Of a DNA stretch of 32,458 bases, positions 7,500 through 15,419 are shown piece by piece. The DNA lies in the IMG/VR virus record IMGVR_UViG_3300008259_000272, positions 1-32,458 of that record; one strand, 5' to 3'. The first letter of the stretch is position 1. Each line of letters begins with the position of its first letter. Origin of the DNA: a virus. Under the pieces are notes generated by a model. It was not told the origin of the DNA. It was given only the letters and a program-made list of their open reading frames with translations, and did not search any database. The position numbers were made by a program, and so were the translations under genes.

Positions 7500-7922
7500 T
7501 TAGTTTGCTCTCAGAATTGCTGTAGAGGTGTCAGGCGTGGGCATTTGAATGACCAAGTTGCCGCTACTAATAATTCGATCTGACCCAAAATCAAAAACCG
7601 CTACAGCGCGGTTTGATTTAGTCGAGTTGTAAATCATTGCTTTACGGTATGTTAGCGTCACGGATGCAATAGTCACATCCGCAAAATCTACGATAACAAA
7701 AGTACCGTTTAGCGTTGGGGTAACGGAAGCGAGAGCGGCCCCTCCGGGGCTGTATCCTGAACCGGAAGCTTCGTTTGTTGATGTGTAAGTTGTTGTTGAC
7801 GCGCTGAGCGGAGCCGCTGACGTATAGAGCGCGATTTTAAAGACATCACCCGTCGTTGTTGTGAAGTCATGGATCGCCTTGAATAGTTCGACCTTGAACG
7901 AATTACAAATGACTTGGGTCAT
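7500..7922 (-). CDS. Beta-rich virion protein, paralogue of the 151-aa protein at 20303-20758
   Basis: A 140-residue protein that shares a clear pattern with the protein at 20303-20758: an N-terminal helix, then TGDVFKIALYTS against TGDVFKLALTNT, then GYSPGG against GYTAGG, and YRKAMIYNSTKSNRAVAVFDFGS against a matching YAVFYNSSS...WWDYGSS segment. This is a familiar small structural family in phage tail regions, of unknown precise role. It lies just upstream of the S74 fibre and downstream of an adaptor gene, so a tail-attachment or fibre-linking role is a reasonable guess. Confidence 0.75.
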   Translation of the reverse strand: MTQVICNSFKVELFKAIHDFTTTTGDVFKIALYTSAAPLSASTTTYTSTNEASGSGYSPGGAALASVTPTLNGTFVIVDFADVTIASVTLTYRKAMIYNSTKSNRAVAVFDFGSDRIISSGNLVIQMPTPDTSTAILRAN

Positions 7923-7923
7923 C

Positions 7924-8553
7924 TTACTTCACCGGGTAACGGACCTGATCGCTACGGAACGTGTCCTGACGATTCTTGGCATCTGCAAGTTGTTTGAGAA
8001 GCGCTGCTGCTTCTTTAAACTTAGCTTCGTAAACCTGCAACAGGTCCGCATCGCCCTTCATAAATGTATAGGCTTCAACTAATGCGCCATACAGAAGGAC
8101 GGAACTAAAGTTATCCCCGAGCCAGCTTGTGCCCGCCGGGGCGGTGATCGAACTTGGGTAGCCGTAATACGCTACCTGAACCGGGAAAACCGCGTTAGGA
8201 ACCGGGGCGAGCGTAAGCTCATATGCTTGGGACAAGGCGTAATACTGGGGCTGACCGGTAGCTGTCGTCGGAAATGCTTCCCGCAAAAACGTAAAGTCCT
8301 TGTTTATCAAGTACGCATAAGCACTGGACGGAAGCTGAAGTGCGACCGAGAACGTAGCTAGATAGTCAGCGGGTAGTGTGAGCGTAGCCACGCCAATACT
8401 CGTAGACAGAGTTGAATACTTAAAGGACGCGGGAAGCTGTACGGCATTAGCAATCCGCTGTTCCGCCTGCGTAATGAAAGTATTAACGTCAGTCGTGGAG
8501 AACGTGTTCTCCGTATATGACTGAATCTCTGCTACAAGTTCAGAGTAGTTCAT
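7924..8553 (-). CDS. Adaptor-type head-tail connector protein (second copy in window)
   Basis: A 209-residue, mostly helical protein: MNYSELVAEIQSYTENTFS, then FITQAEQRIANAVQLPASF, then TLTLPADYLATFSVAL, and a C-terminal helix KFKEAAALLKQLADAKNRQD. This fits the adaptor family of short-tailed phages (SU10 adaptor type, related in role to T7 gp11 or P22 gp4), which forms a ring between portal and nozzle. Its ATG overlaps the stop of the preceding 65-residue gene (ATGA). The protein at 9315-10028 has a similar architecture, so the phage may use two adaptor layers; which one contacts the portal cannot be told. Confidence 0.72.
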   Translation of the reverse strand: MNYSELVAEIQSYTENTFSTTDVNTFITQAEQRIANAVQLPASFKYSTLSTSIGVATLTLPADYLATFSVALQLPSSAYAYLINKDFTFLREAFPTTATGQPQYYALSQAYELTLAPVPNAVFPVQVAYYGYPSSITAPAGTSWLGDNFSSVLLYGALVEAYTFMKGDADLLQVYEAKFKEAAALLKQLADAKNRQDTFRSDQVRYPVK

Positions 8554-8747
8554 TTGCTAAGTGCGACGTTCTTCAGAAACTTAGTACCCTTGGTGGCGGC
8601 ACCTGCACCACGCATGGTGCTGTACTCTTTCTGTCCCACACCGGGGGCAAACTTACCTTTAGTCCACACGCCAGCCTTGCCGATATCCGTTTGGGGATAC
8701 CCTGCGACATTAGGCACGGGGACTGATTTGGATTGGCTTGACTTCAT
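8550..8747 (-). CDS. Small basic phage protein (GAATKGTKF type)
   Basis: A 65-residue basic protein whose ATG overlaps the stop of the 56-residue gene and whose stop overlaps the adaptor start. It contains VPNVAGYPQTDIGKAG and MRGAGAATKGTKFLKN. The C-terminal motif is a recurring signature of short proteins beside head-tail connector genes in many environmental phages. No function is known. The high Lys/Gly content and lack of hydrophobic segments suggest an internal or DNA-associated virion component, or a packaging accessory, but this is speculation. Confidence 0.75.
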   Translation of the reverse strand: MKSSQSKSVPVPNVAGYPQTDIGKAGVWTKGKFAPGVGQKEYSTMRGAGAATKGTKFLKNVALSK

Positions 8748-8914
8748 TTGGTTTTGCTCCGCTGATTCATAACGCGGGCCATATTGCGGCCATATTTCTT
8801 GGCATCAACCGAAGTCACGCCACCGGCCTTAAAACCCTTAACGGCTTTATCGGGATGGGCATTGGGCGTGCTTTTACGCATGTGAGCGGCCAGCGCCTTT
8901 TTTACGTTCATCAT
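8744..8914 (-). CDS. Small basic protein with GFKAGGVTS motif
   Basis: A 56-residue protein found by reading the minus strand between the 126-aa and 65-aa genes. The ATG at 8912-8914 has AAGGTG seven bases upstream; a second ATG follows at once. It contains KKALAAHMRKSTPNAHPDK, GFKAGGVTSVDAKKYGRN and MARVMNQRSKTK, with no acidic stretch. Its TGA overlaps the ATG of the next gene (ATGA). The Lys/Gly motif followed by a KKYGRN helix recalls the other small basic proteins in this window. Start, ribosome site and coupling on both sides make it a confident gene of unknown function. Confidence 0.82.
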   Translation of the reverse strand: MMNVKKALAAHMRKSTPNAHPDKAVKGFKAGGVTSVDAKKYGRNMARVMNQRSKTK

Positions 8915-8925
8915 ATTAGTTCACC

Positions 8926-9306
8926 TTAAACGGAGAAGAATCCACCGGCATACATGCCGCCTTTTAACATACCACCAGCAAAATACGTCCGGATAGAAAC
9001 CGAAGAATCAGTTAGTATTCCAACCGATAAGGCCATACCCGTACCGGAGTTGATTACTTCCGTATAGCTCCTACTTTGAGGGTAGCTAGTATCCGGCCTC
9101 GGATTACGTACAGCTTGAGGGTCGTTTACCGGATAAAGGCCAAGCTGAAGCTGCGGATGATCCTGTTCCCAACATTCGGGGCATACGAGGATATTTACAT
9201 TCTTGGTCTTAATCGTCAATGTCTTAAGCTTCGAAAGCTTAAACCGAAAACTACACCGGTCGCATTGTGCGATTGAAAACTTACCTGAGGAAAACCGATT
9301 AGGCAT
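8926..9306 (-). CDS. Zinc-ribbon-like conserved phage protein
   Basis: A 126-residue protein with two CxxC knuckles in its N-terminal half: Cys15/Cys18 (AQCDRCSFRFKLSKLK) and Cys42/Cys45 (LVCPECWEQDHPQ), a likely zinc ribbon. They are followed by GLYPVNDPQAVRNPRPDTSY, which is strongly conserved in a family seen next to adaptor genes of short-tailed phages. The C-terminus is Gly/Met-rich (AGGMLKGGMYAGGFFSV). Placed between the two adaptor-like proteins, it probably belongs to the connector or DNA gate, but no role is established. Confidence 0.8.
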   Translation of the reverse strand: MPNRFSSGKFSIAQCDRCSFRFKLSKLKTLTIKTKNVNILVCPECWEQDHPQLQLGLYPVNDPQAVRNPRPDTSYPQSRSYTEVINSGTGMALSVGILTDSSVSIRTYFAGGMLKGGMYAGGFFSV

Positions 9307-9314
9307 GGTTTCCT

Positions 9315-10028
9315 CTATCTATAAAACATATTTCTCGGCACGAACCTGACGGGGGCTTTTTCACGATCCTCTTCCGACGCGAGCGCCCACTGCCTCTCGT
9401 ACTCAGCCTGAAGCATTGGTATCCGCTGCGCGGACTCAGGGAGCTTCATCGCAATTTGATAAGCCAGACCGGCAGTCAACGCCGGGAGGAAACGGTACGG
9501 AATATCAGCGGTATTGTCCCCATTACCCGCGTCCTGAAGCCGACGCAATCTCCAGTACACGAACGTGTAGGAATTATCCGAAGGGACCGGCCACACAGTA
9601 ATCGTCGGGTATTGGACACCTGTGGGGGTCGTAGCCCCTGACTGTCTGTTGATATAGACCTGAATCGGCCTGCCCGTACTCAGCTTATTAGGGATCGTGG
9701 AGTAGGTAGAAACAGAGATACGCGAGATGTTAATGTCGGTCTGCGTAGACGTATTGCCGGGGTTCTGTCGGACTACATGCTCGATCAAATCAATCGTATC
9801 AACAGGCAGATTGTACGTAGCAGTGCCCGCTACAAGCGGGATAGTCCCGCTTTCAACTGTCCAAAGATTAACTCCCCGGTTCGCCCACTCCGTTGTCAAC
9901 AGATTAAAACTGCGGCGAGCGGTACGAAAATCATAGCCCGAGCGCATCTCTGATCCTGCCCGATCAAAGGCTTCTTCGAACAGGTCTGTAAGCTGGAGAT
10001 CAAAAGACGAAGTACCGGAAGTAGTCAT
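9315..10028 (-). CDS. Adaptor / tail tubular A-like connector protein
   Basis: A 237-residue protein: LQLTDLFEEAFDRAGSEM, DFRTARRSFNLLTTEWANRG, NLWTVESGTIPLVAGTATY, LPVDTIDLIEHVV, and a C-terminal helical part (YQIAMKLPESAQRIPMLQAE). Helices at both ends around a beta-rich centre are typical of the head-tail adaptor family of short-tailed phages (analogous to T7 gp11), which docks under the portal ring. It follows the repeat-bearing 353-residue gene by two bases and precedes the zinc-ribbon gene. The family assignment is good; the relation to the second adaptor at 7924-8553 is unclear. Confidence 0.82.
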   Translation of the reverse strand: MTTSGTSSFDLQLTDLFEEAFDRAGSEMRSGYDFRTARRSFNLLTTEWANRGVNLWTVESGTIPLVAGTATYNLPVDTIDLIEHVVRQNPGNTSTQTDINISRISVSTYSTIPNKLSTGRPIQVYINRQSGATTPTGVQYPTITVWPVPSDNSYTFVYWRLRRLQDAGNGDNTADIPYRFLPALTAGLAYQIAMKLPESAQRIPMLQAEYERQWALASEEDREKAPVRFVPRNMFYR

Positions 10029-10030
10029 AA

Positions 10031-11092
10031 TCAGGTAGCGTCAGTGGTTATAGCAGTCCGGTTACCGCTTCCGTCGATTGTAGCAGTCACGCGAGTTTTA
10101 GCGTTAGTAATTGCAGCGTTAAATGTTTCTGTGCCCGAATTAGTTCCTGCGCGCCGCCCGAGTAGTACGGAAGCCATAAGACGCAAGGACTGACGGAATG
10201 TCAATCCAGTCTCGACGTTCTCGCTATCCATAACCTGCGTGGAAATCTGCGCGGCGGTCGGAACGGCAGCGGTCACTTGGCCTGAGGTCAGGGTAGACGC
10301 CCCATACGAAATTAGCGCAGAGTTAGTAGCCGACTGCGCCTGAGCCTGAGTTAGCGTCGAAGCGCCGAAGGCGGTAAGCGCGGAAGTAGCGGCGGTTTGA
10401 GACTGGGCTTGAGTCAGAGTGGAAGCGCCGAAGGCGGTAAGTGCGGCAGCGGCTCCGGCTTGAGCTTGGGCTTGAGTTAGTGTCGAGGCGCCAAAAGCAG
10501 TAAGTGCGGCAGTGGCAGCGGCTTGGTTCTGACTCTGCGTGATAGCGTAGGTCGAAGAATAGATTGCGTAGACGCTCGTAGAAGTAGGCGTCACAACCCA
10601 GTTAGTATCAACCGTACACGTTTTAGTTGCCTGCGCGTATGCGGTGATAATCCTAGACTGACCTGCGCCAGCCCCCGCAATAATCGAGACTACAGAGCCA
10701 ACATAGTTACCATCAGAAGATGAGGCGGTGGCGTCTAGCTGAATAGTGCTTGTCGTACCGCCTTGGGCAAGGCGACTACGTACCGCGCCGTCAGGTAAGG
10801 TGGTAATCCGAAAGAGTTGGTCCGTCAGATAGGTTCTGTCAACAACTTGAACCACAACCTCAAGGGCCGTCATTTCCGCAGAGGAAAGGCTCCAACTCCA
10901 AACATATTCTCCGGAGATAGCCGTAGGTGTCGTGGTTATATTCGAACCGGCCCCGCCGTCTTTTATGACTTTAACGGATCCAGCCGTATATACAGCCCAG
11001 TCTGCGGCATTGGCGAAGTTGGCGCTGTTGGCCTTAATTACGGGCGAGCGGAACGTAAAAGCCGTACCAAATGGTGCCCAAATTGGAGTCAT
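10031..11092 (-). CDS. Virion protein with 21-residue Ala/Gln repeats
   Basis: A 353-residue protein. Residues 1-110 look like a beta-sandwich (FGTAFTFRSPVIKAN, SGEYVWSWSLSSAEMTALEV). A middle part (SIIAGAGAGQSRIITAY) resembles small phage baseplate or fibre domains. Residues about 196-279 are four copies of a 21-residue repeat (ALTAFGASTLTQAQAQ), and the C-terminus has LRLMASVLLGRRAG and ATIDGSGNRTAITTD, seen in many phage and prophage structural proteins. It starts by a TAATG overlap with the LamG gene. It is probably a fibre or spike component, but its partner is not known. Confidence 0.7.
   Translation of the reverse strand: MTPIWAPFGTAFTFRSPVIKANSANFANAADWAVYTAGSVKVIKDGGAGSNITTTPTAISGEYVWSWSLSSAEMTALEVVVQVVDRTYLTDQLFRITTLPDGAVRSRLAQGGTTSTIQLDATASSSDGNYVGSVVSIIAGAGAGQSRIITAYAQATKTCTVDTNWVVTPTSTSVYAIYSSTYAITQSQNQAAATAALTAFGASTLTQAQAQAGAAAALTAFGASTLTQAQSQTAATSALTAFGASTLTQAQAQSATNSALISYGASTLTSGQVTAAVPTAAQISTQVMDSENVETGLTFRQSLRLMASVLLGRRAGTNSGTETFNAAITNAKTRVTATIDGSGNRTAITTDAT
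10256..10507 (-). repeat. Four 63-bp coding repeats
   Basis: Four tandem 63-bp units encode ALTAFGASTLTQAQ-type repeats. The first three are close at protein level; the fourth (ALISYGASTLTSGQ) has diverged. The Ala/Gln-rich consensus suggests helix or coiled-coil spacing in the fibre. Confidence 0.8.
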
Positions 11093-12687
11093 TACACTAC
11101 ACCTCTAAAGATCCCGCGCCATACGCCACGGCTAATATACTCGCCTACCATATTTGAAGTAACAACGGGAGGGGTCGAAGACGAAAGTAACGCAAGTGGC
11201 GGGGCGGTATAAATTTGCCATGGATTACTACTAACCGCAGCTATTTCAGAGGCGGAAAGAGCGCGGCTCCAAACATAGAATAGCGATCCAGTCGTCCCAT
11301 CCGCCATGGGGTCTTGCCCCCCACCTCCAAACTGCTTTCTAAATAGCTCAATCCTATCTACACTGATATTACCACTGCCTAAAAGCGCGGACGTACCGGC
11401 GGTGGCTGGCACACCATTTACATAAGACGCTATTAGATTATTGGCTGAACTGACTGTTACCGCTAGGATCGACCTTCCGCCGGAAGACGGAAGAGCCTGT
11501 GAAGAATTAAAGTCTGCATAATACGGTCTTGCATCTGCACCAAAATTATTTGATGGGTACGCCTTATAATGAACGTGTATTCTTTGGTCAGTAACAGATC
11601 CGTTGTATATACCGCCTGACGATGAGTAAATACCGGCCTCTGGCGTGTTACTAACCTCTTGAACGATTGTCCATTGATTAGACGTTATTGTTTGTGGTAA
11701 CACAAATGCTGTTGAGTTACCGACGGTCTTTAAATACGCTATAGCGGGACCATTAAGCGTCTGTATCTGCGCGTATTTAGCGCCAAAAGCATCTATAAGT
11801 GGCGTAGCATTTGGAGTAAGCGCAACTTCCAGCCCTTTTGTTAAAGGGTTGTTTCGGTTTATCCTCGTCGCTTGCTGCGGCTGCGCGATAACCCGCTTAG
11901 GAATAAAAATGCGCCTTCCGGAAGATACGGGAGTAGACGTTGCTACTCTAAGCGCCGAAGTTGGGGCAAATATCTGCCACGGGTTATTAAAGAACGCCTG
12001 CCGCATCTGCGGCGTCCACATAAGGGTGGCCTTTAAGGCGAGTGATACATAGTTTTGGGGTGCGGTTTGAGGGAAACCTACGTCCCCAACCCCAAAATAA
12101 ACATTAGTACCATATCCCGAATAACCGCTTGATGTTGAAGCGGTTGAAAACGAGTTTGTTAATCTATCGACTGCAAGATTAACCGTACTAAGCGTCGGAT
12201 CGTACCAAACAATAACTTTATAAGTTTGATTTAATGTTGCGGGAGTGAATGACCACGCTATTTTTTCAGAGCCGTCATATAAATATCCGCCAAATCCGTT
12301 TGTCGGGTCAACCAAAATCGCCCGATCATGCGAGAATGCGCCTAGATCATTATGTCCTACAAGACTAACTTTACCTATTGGTGTAGACGTTATTGTAATA
12401 ATACTAGCGATTGTCCAGCCATCAGTGGGAGCGGGTGCCGTCGTTTTCTGCCTAGTTGCCTGACCCGTAGAATCGCCATAACGATCTGCTAAAGCCCCGC
12501 CCTGCGCGGCTTGGAAAGTCGCGCCTTTATATATCTGATTTGAAATACCACCAATATTTATAAAGCCATTACCAGACGCCGCTGAATAGACATGTTGAAG
12601 CCCCTTAGATAGGGGGCTATCCCAGTTGATACGCGAAGCTTGCTGCGGCGGCTGCGCGGTCTGGCGGCGTGGAAGGATAAAAGCCAC
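11092..12687 (-). CDS. Double LamG-like (concanavalin-type) adhesin
   Basis: A 531-residue protein made of two homologous modules. Each opens with a basic ILPRR-like patch (ILPRRQTAQPPQQASRINWD near residue 4; IPKRVIAQPQQATRINRNNP near residue 262). Each continues as a beta-rich jelly roll and closes with NPWQIF or NPWQIY plus a proline stretch (about 235-243 and 485-495). That closing helix-turn is the usual end of phage LamG/concanavalin A-like domains, which bind glycans. The 370-residue protein at 18732-19844 carries one such module. It is likely a virion surface adhesin. The upstream 159-residue gene is also paralogous to the gene upstream of the other LamG protein. Confidence 0.8.
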   Translation of the reverse strand: MAFILPRRQTAQPPQQASRINWDSPLSKGLQHVYSAASGNGFINIGGISNQIYKGATFQAAQGGALADRYGDSTGQATRQKTTAPAPTDGWTIASIITITSTPIGKVSLVGHNDLGAFSHDRAILVDPTNGFGGYLYDGSEKIAWSFTPATLNQTYKVIVWYDPTLSTVNLAVDRLTNSFSTASTSSGYSGYGTNVYFGVGDVGFPQTAPQNYVSLALKATLMWTPQMRQAFFNNPWQIFAPTSALRVATSTPVSSGRRIFIPKRVIAQPQQATRINRNNPLTKGLEVALTPNATPLIDAFGAKYAQIQTLNGPAIAYLKTVGNSTAFVLPQTITSNQWTIVQEVSNTPEAGIYSSSGGIYNGSVTDQRIHVHYKAYPSNNFGADARPYYADFNSSQALPSSGGRSILAVTVSSANNLIASYVNGVPATAGTSALLGSGNISVDRIELFRKQFGGGGQDPMADGTTGSLFYVWSRALSASEIAAVSSNPWQIYTAPPLALLSSSTPPVVTSNMVGEYISRGVWRGIFRGVV

Positions 12688-12690
12688 GGC

Positions 12691-13170
12691 TTAAGTGTAA
12701 TAGACTTCGCGATAGCTAACAGTGACCGTCGCGCCGAGGGCGGCAGCGCCGTTGTCGTTATGAAGCACGACACCCCACTTAGGTGGCACCGAGCCGAAAG
12801 CTTGGGACAGGCTGAAGACCTGACGGATAGTGATTGCGTTTGCGCCTTGGTTAAGCTGAACCGTACCAAGGAAGGTCAGGTTCGAAGGCGAACCGATAGC
12901 GGTCAGGGCCTTATCCGTGCCGTCCACGTTATCAAAGAGGCTTGAGTCCCCCTGATAGTTCGTTCCGTCTTCCGAGCGGTACGCATACACCACAACCTGC
13001 TTGTTGTTAGTAGGAGCGGTAGCAGTCGTCAGAATGTTGACGGTGACCAAGTAATCGGTCGTATTGTTCGTCGTTCCGCTAGTAACTGCGGCAGAAGACC
13101 GCGCAGAACCAAACGCCAGCGAGCCAGCGGTAATGGTCATCGCGGTAGAAGTACCGTATTGAACGGCCAT
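12691..13170 (-). CDS. Beta-rich virion protein, paralogue of the 149-aa protein at 19844-20293
   Basis: A 159-residue protein sharing NNKQVVVYAYRSEDGTNYQG with GNKQLVVFAQASIDGTNFSS of the 149-residue protein. It also shares a later segment, FSLSQAFGSVPPKWGVVLHN against FALSPAYGGTLPVASKLVFK, each followed by DNGAAAL or DSGAAFT. It has no signal peptide or membrane segment. Both copies lie directly upstream of a LamG-like adhesin gene, so a linker or platform for that adhesin is an attractive inference. Confidence 0.75.
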   Translation of the reverse strand: MAVQYGTSTAMTITAGSLAFGSARSSAAVTSGTTNNTTDYLVTVNILTTATAPTNNKQVVVYAYRSEDGTNYQGDSSLFDNVDGTDKALTAIGSPSNLTFLGTVQLNQGANAITIRQVFSLSQAFGSVPPKWGVVLHNDNGAAALGATVTVSYREVYYT

Positions 13171-13184
13171 AATTTAGTCCTTTT

Positions 13185-13682
13185 TTAGCACATCTTGCCA
13201 CGGGTCTTACCCCGTGATTCGATACCGCCCCCACGGGCGTATTTTTTGACGCGACTAGGCTTCATGTTTTCCATCTCGGCCTGTTCGTGTTTAATCATCG
13301 ACTTAGGAGCGCCTTGCTTTTTCATGAAGGCCACTTCCCTGCCCATCATATCTTTTGGTTCTTTCACAGCACCGCCTTTGGCTTTCTTTTCGGGAGGAGG
13401 ACTACTACCAGCGCCTTTAATCATTTTAATAAAAGGGTTCGCCAGATCAAACTTCTCTTTTTCCTTGGGAGGCTCTTCTTGCTTGGGTTCTTCTTTAGGG
13501 GCGGCTTTAGGCTCAGCCTTTTTACCCAAAACCCAGTCTAAAAATCCACCGGAAGCAAACTTCTTCGGCCCCTTGGTGAACTCCTTGCCAACAGACTGAG
13601 AAACACCGGCCTTCTTCGCAAAAGCCGGGTTATGGGCTACAGCCTGCATGAAGCGTTCTTGTTTAGCAGATTTAGTAGGCAT
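13185..13682 (-). CDS. Lys-rich phage protein with GGGIESRGKT tail
   Basis: About 165 residues. The ATG at 13680-13682 overlaps the previous stop (TGATG); a GTG one codon earlier is possible. The N-terminus, PTKSAKQERFMQAVAHNPAF, followed by AKKAGVSQSVGKEF, is a widespread short phage motif. The middle is a charged, proline-rich linker (PKAAPKEEPKQEEPPKEK), and the C-terminus, KKYARGGGIESRGKTRGKMC, nearly repeats a segment of the upstream 321-residue protein. No enzyme motif is visible. A basic, disordered, possibly internal or ejected virion protein is inferred. Confidence 0.75.
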   Translation of the reverse strand: MPTKSAKQERFMQAVAHNPAFAKKAGVSQSVGKEFTKGPKKFASGGFLDWVLGKKAEPKAAPKEEPKQEEPPKEKEKFDLANPFIKMIKGAGSSPPPEKKAKGGAVKEPKDMMGREVAFMKKQGAPKSMIKHEQAEMENMKPSRVKKYARGGGIESRGKTRGKMC

Positions 13683-14647
13683 CACACGATCTTCGTTTTA
13701 CGCGACCCACGGGCAATACCCCAGCCCTTGACAGAACCGCCTTTAGCCATCTTGACGATCTTGCCCGCTGTCTTACCACGGGACTCGATACCACCGCCTT
13801 TGGCGTACTTAGCGATTTTGCCGCCCTTCTTGAAGAAGTTAGGTCCACCTTCCGCAGCCATTACTTCTTCGTCGCGGTTACGAGCGGGGGCGCGAGTCGG
13901 GGCAGCGGGACGAGCGGGGGCAGGAAGCCGCGCAGCGGGGCTAGGAAGCATGGGTGGCTGTCCAGTCAGGGCAGCACGGGAACCTTCAGCGGGAGGGGGA
14001 AGTGCAGCACGGCTGTTACCCGGAAGAGAGCGGGGAATCTCAATACGGGGGCCATTAGGAAGCCGGGTAATAGTAGGGCCAGCTTCCCGAGCCAGCGCAG
14101 TACCCGCCGAACTAGCGGCGTCATCCGCAGCGCCTTTACCAAACATACGGCTAAGAGCATTACGCGCCATACTCGCAGCGCGTCCGAGGGGCAGAAGGGC
14201 CTCGGGATAAACAGGCTCAATACCCTGTTCACGTTCTTTTTTACTACGCTCAGCGCGCTCTTCTGCCGTAAGCTCAGGCGGATTAAAGCTGCGCTCGCCA
14301 TACATATTGCCGCGCTCGCCGTAATCTTTCTTCGGGGCGGCTTTAGGAGAGGCTTTAGGGGCGGCTTTAGGGGCGGCTTTAGGGGCGGCTTTAGGAGTTT
14401 CTTTTTTCTCCCGTTGCCCATTCATAGCTGCTTCAGCACGTTTACGGGTATCGTCGCTGATATTAGAATTGCGCCCTTCACGAACACCGGTCGTAGGAAC
14501 GTAATCCGGCTCGGTTGCTCCTGCACCGCCGCCACGCCCCTCATTAGGTTCGCTCTTGGCCGTACTTGAAGGCCAGTCGGTTTCAGGACTCTTCCTTCTA
14601 TCAAAATCTTCGCTCTTAGGCTCGCTTTTCGGTAGGGTCCGGTTCAC
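13682..14647 (-). CDS. Long disordered basic protein with KAAP repeats
   Basis: A 321-residue protein with a GTG start overlapping the previous stop (GTGA). It is low in hydrophobic residues: a polar N-part, five KAAP-type repeats at 86-105, a possible short helical region near 150-185 (LPLGRAASMARNALSRMFGK), an Ala/Pro/Arg linker, then a C-terminus with KKGGKIAKYAKGGGIESRGK and MAKGGSVKGWGIARGSRKT. The Lys-Gly-Gly motifs recur in neighbouring genes. It is probably a flexible virion or DNA-associated protein; no homologous function is recognised. Confidence 0.65.
   Translation of the reverse strand: MNRTLPKSEPKSEDFDRRKSPETDWPSSTAKSEPNEGRGGGAGATEPDYVPTTGVREGRNSNISDDTRKRAEAAMNGQREKKETPKAAPKAAPKAAPKASPKAAPKKDYGERGNMYGERSFNPPELTAEERAERSKKEREQGIEPVYPEALLPLGRAASMARNALSRMFGKGAADDAASSAGTALAREAGPTITRLPNGPRIEIPRSLPGNSRAALPPPAEGSRAALTGQPPMLPSPAARLPAPARPAAPTRAPARNRDEEVMAAEGGPNFFKKGGKIAKYAKGGGIESRGKTAGKIVKMAKGGSVKGWGIARGSRKTKIV
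14333..14392 (-). repeat. Five 12-bp tandem coding repeats (KAAP)
   Basis: Five 12-bp units, read on the plus strand as variants of GGGGCGGCTTTA, encode KAAP four times and KASP once. Such short arrays change copy number readily by slippage; here the length is a multiple of three, so the frame is preserved. Confidence 0.85.
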
Positions 14648-14901
14648 GATTGGCGCGGGTTCCTCACGGGGCTTCTCATCCGCCCGACGCTCGCGGGTGG
14701 GCCTAGCATGGTAGGCCGAGCGGCATTGTAATTACCAATACCTTTTTGAGTAAACCGATCCTTACGGACGTTCTCAAGCTCAAGTTCGATTCCGGTCTTG
14801 GGGACTTCGGTATTGCCACCAGCGGAAAATTTGCGAGGGGTTTTCTTCATGATTTTCCCGCCTTTGCGGAATTGGATGTCGGTGTCAGGGTCCAACATCA
14901 T
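14644..14901 (-). CDS. Small basic protein with KGGK/SAGG motifs
   Basis: About 85 residues from the ATG at 14899-14901, two bases after the preceding stop; a longer reading from 14949 would overlap the 81-residue gene by 47 bases and is less likely. It begins MMLDPDTDIQFRKGGKIMKK, continues PRKFSAGGNTEVPKTGIELE, and ends in an Arg/Pro-rich stretch (VGRMRSPVRNPRQS). It has the Lys/Gly-Gly signatures of the neighbouring genes. The N-terminal pattern recurs in small environmental-phage proteins, but no role is known. Confidence 0.65.
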   Translation of the reverse strand: MMLDPDTDIQFRKGGKIMKKTPRKFSAGGNTEVPKTGIELELENVRKDRFTQKGIGNYNAARPTMLGPPASVGRMRSPVRNPRQS

Positions 14902-14902
14902 G

Positions 14903-15148
14903 TTAATTATTCCCGATGATCCGGTCGATTTTTTCTTCGATCCGGTCAAATCTGGAGTTTAAACTTTCTACCACAACTTGCATCTCATTTTTGTGGACGT
15001 ACTTCTCCCGAACTTCCTCCCGTGTACGAGCGATTAGATCACGGTGTTCTTTAACGGAGTCGCCCTGGGACTTAAGATACACGCCCATTAGCATGGTCCC
15101 CACGGTTAATACTCCATTCCAGAGAAGGTGAAAAGGATCGGACGACAT
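14903..15148 (-). CDS. Membrane-anchored coiled-coil protein near lysis/tail genes
   Basis: An 81-residue protein with one hydrophobic N-terminal segment (LLWNGVLTVGTMLMGVYL, about residues 8-25). A charged helical region follows (EHRDLIARTREEVREKYVHK and SLNSRFDRIEEKIDRIIG) with heptad spacing, a likely coiled coil. One membrane anchor plus a coiled coil recalls inner-membrane spanins (Rz), but it is short and not beside the lysozyme. Similar proteins are common in phage structural regions. A lysis or envelope-interaction role is possible but unproven. Confidence 0.7.
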   Translation of the reverse strand: MSSDPFHLLWNGVLTVGTMLMGVYLKSQGDSVKEHRDLIARTREEVREKYVHKNEMQVVVESLNSRFDRIEEKIDRIIGNN

Positions 15149-15403
15149 TTAGCACTTCCACGCCTTCAGAGATTTATTGATCCGGCTATTCGGATCATTA
15201 GCCGTTTTAGGTGATGTGAGCTTCTTTTTCATACCAGTCATCCGGGCGCAGAAAGAATCTCGGCGGGGACCGCCTTCAGGTTGAGGAGCCTTCAAACCCG
15301 GCTTGCCCGGATTTGCCTTATTGTAAGAAGCCCGACCTTTGGCGTTTAGCCCACCCGATTCGGCCTTGCCTTCTTTACGTTGCCATGCTGGAGATTTAGC
15401 CAT
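15149..15403 (-). CDS. Small conserved basic phage protein
   Basis: 84 residues from the ATG at 15401-15403, preceded by GAGGG; an earlier start (15430) would overlap the repeat-protein gene and lacks support. It contains MAKSPAWQRKEGKAESGGLN and AKGRASYNKANPGKPGLKAP, then RRDSFCARMTGMKKKL and ends LKAWKC. This sequence is very typical of a short conserved protein family in environmental phages. It is basic and glycine-rich, with no known activity. Its presence beside repeat-rich structural genes suggests a DNA- or virion-associated role. Confidence 0.8.
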   Translation of the reverse strand: MAKSPAWQRKEGKAESGGLNAKGRASYNKANPGKPGLKAPQPEGGPRRDSFCARMTGMKKKLTSPKTANDPNSRINKSLKAWKC

Positions 15404-15419
15404 TATGCCCTCGACTATG

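Noticed and set aside
14903-15148. 81-residue membrane/coiled-coil protein as an Rz spanin.
   Set aside because: It is too short to cross the periplasm convincingly, is far from the lysozyme, and no outer-membrane Rz1 partner is seen.
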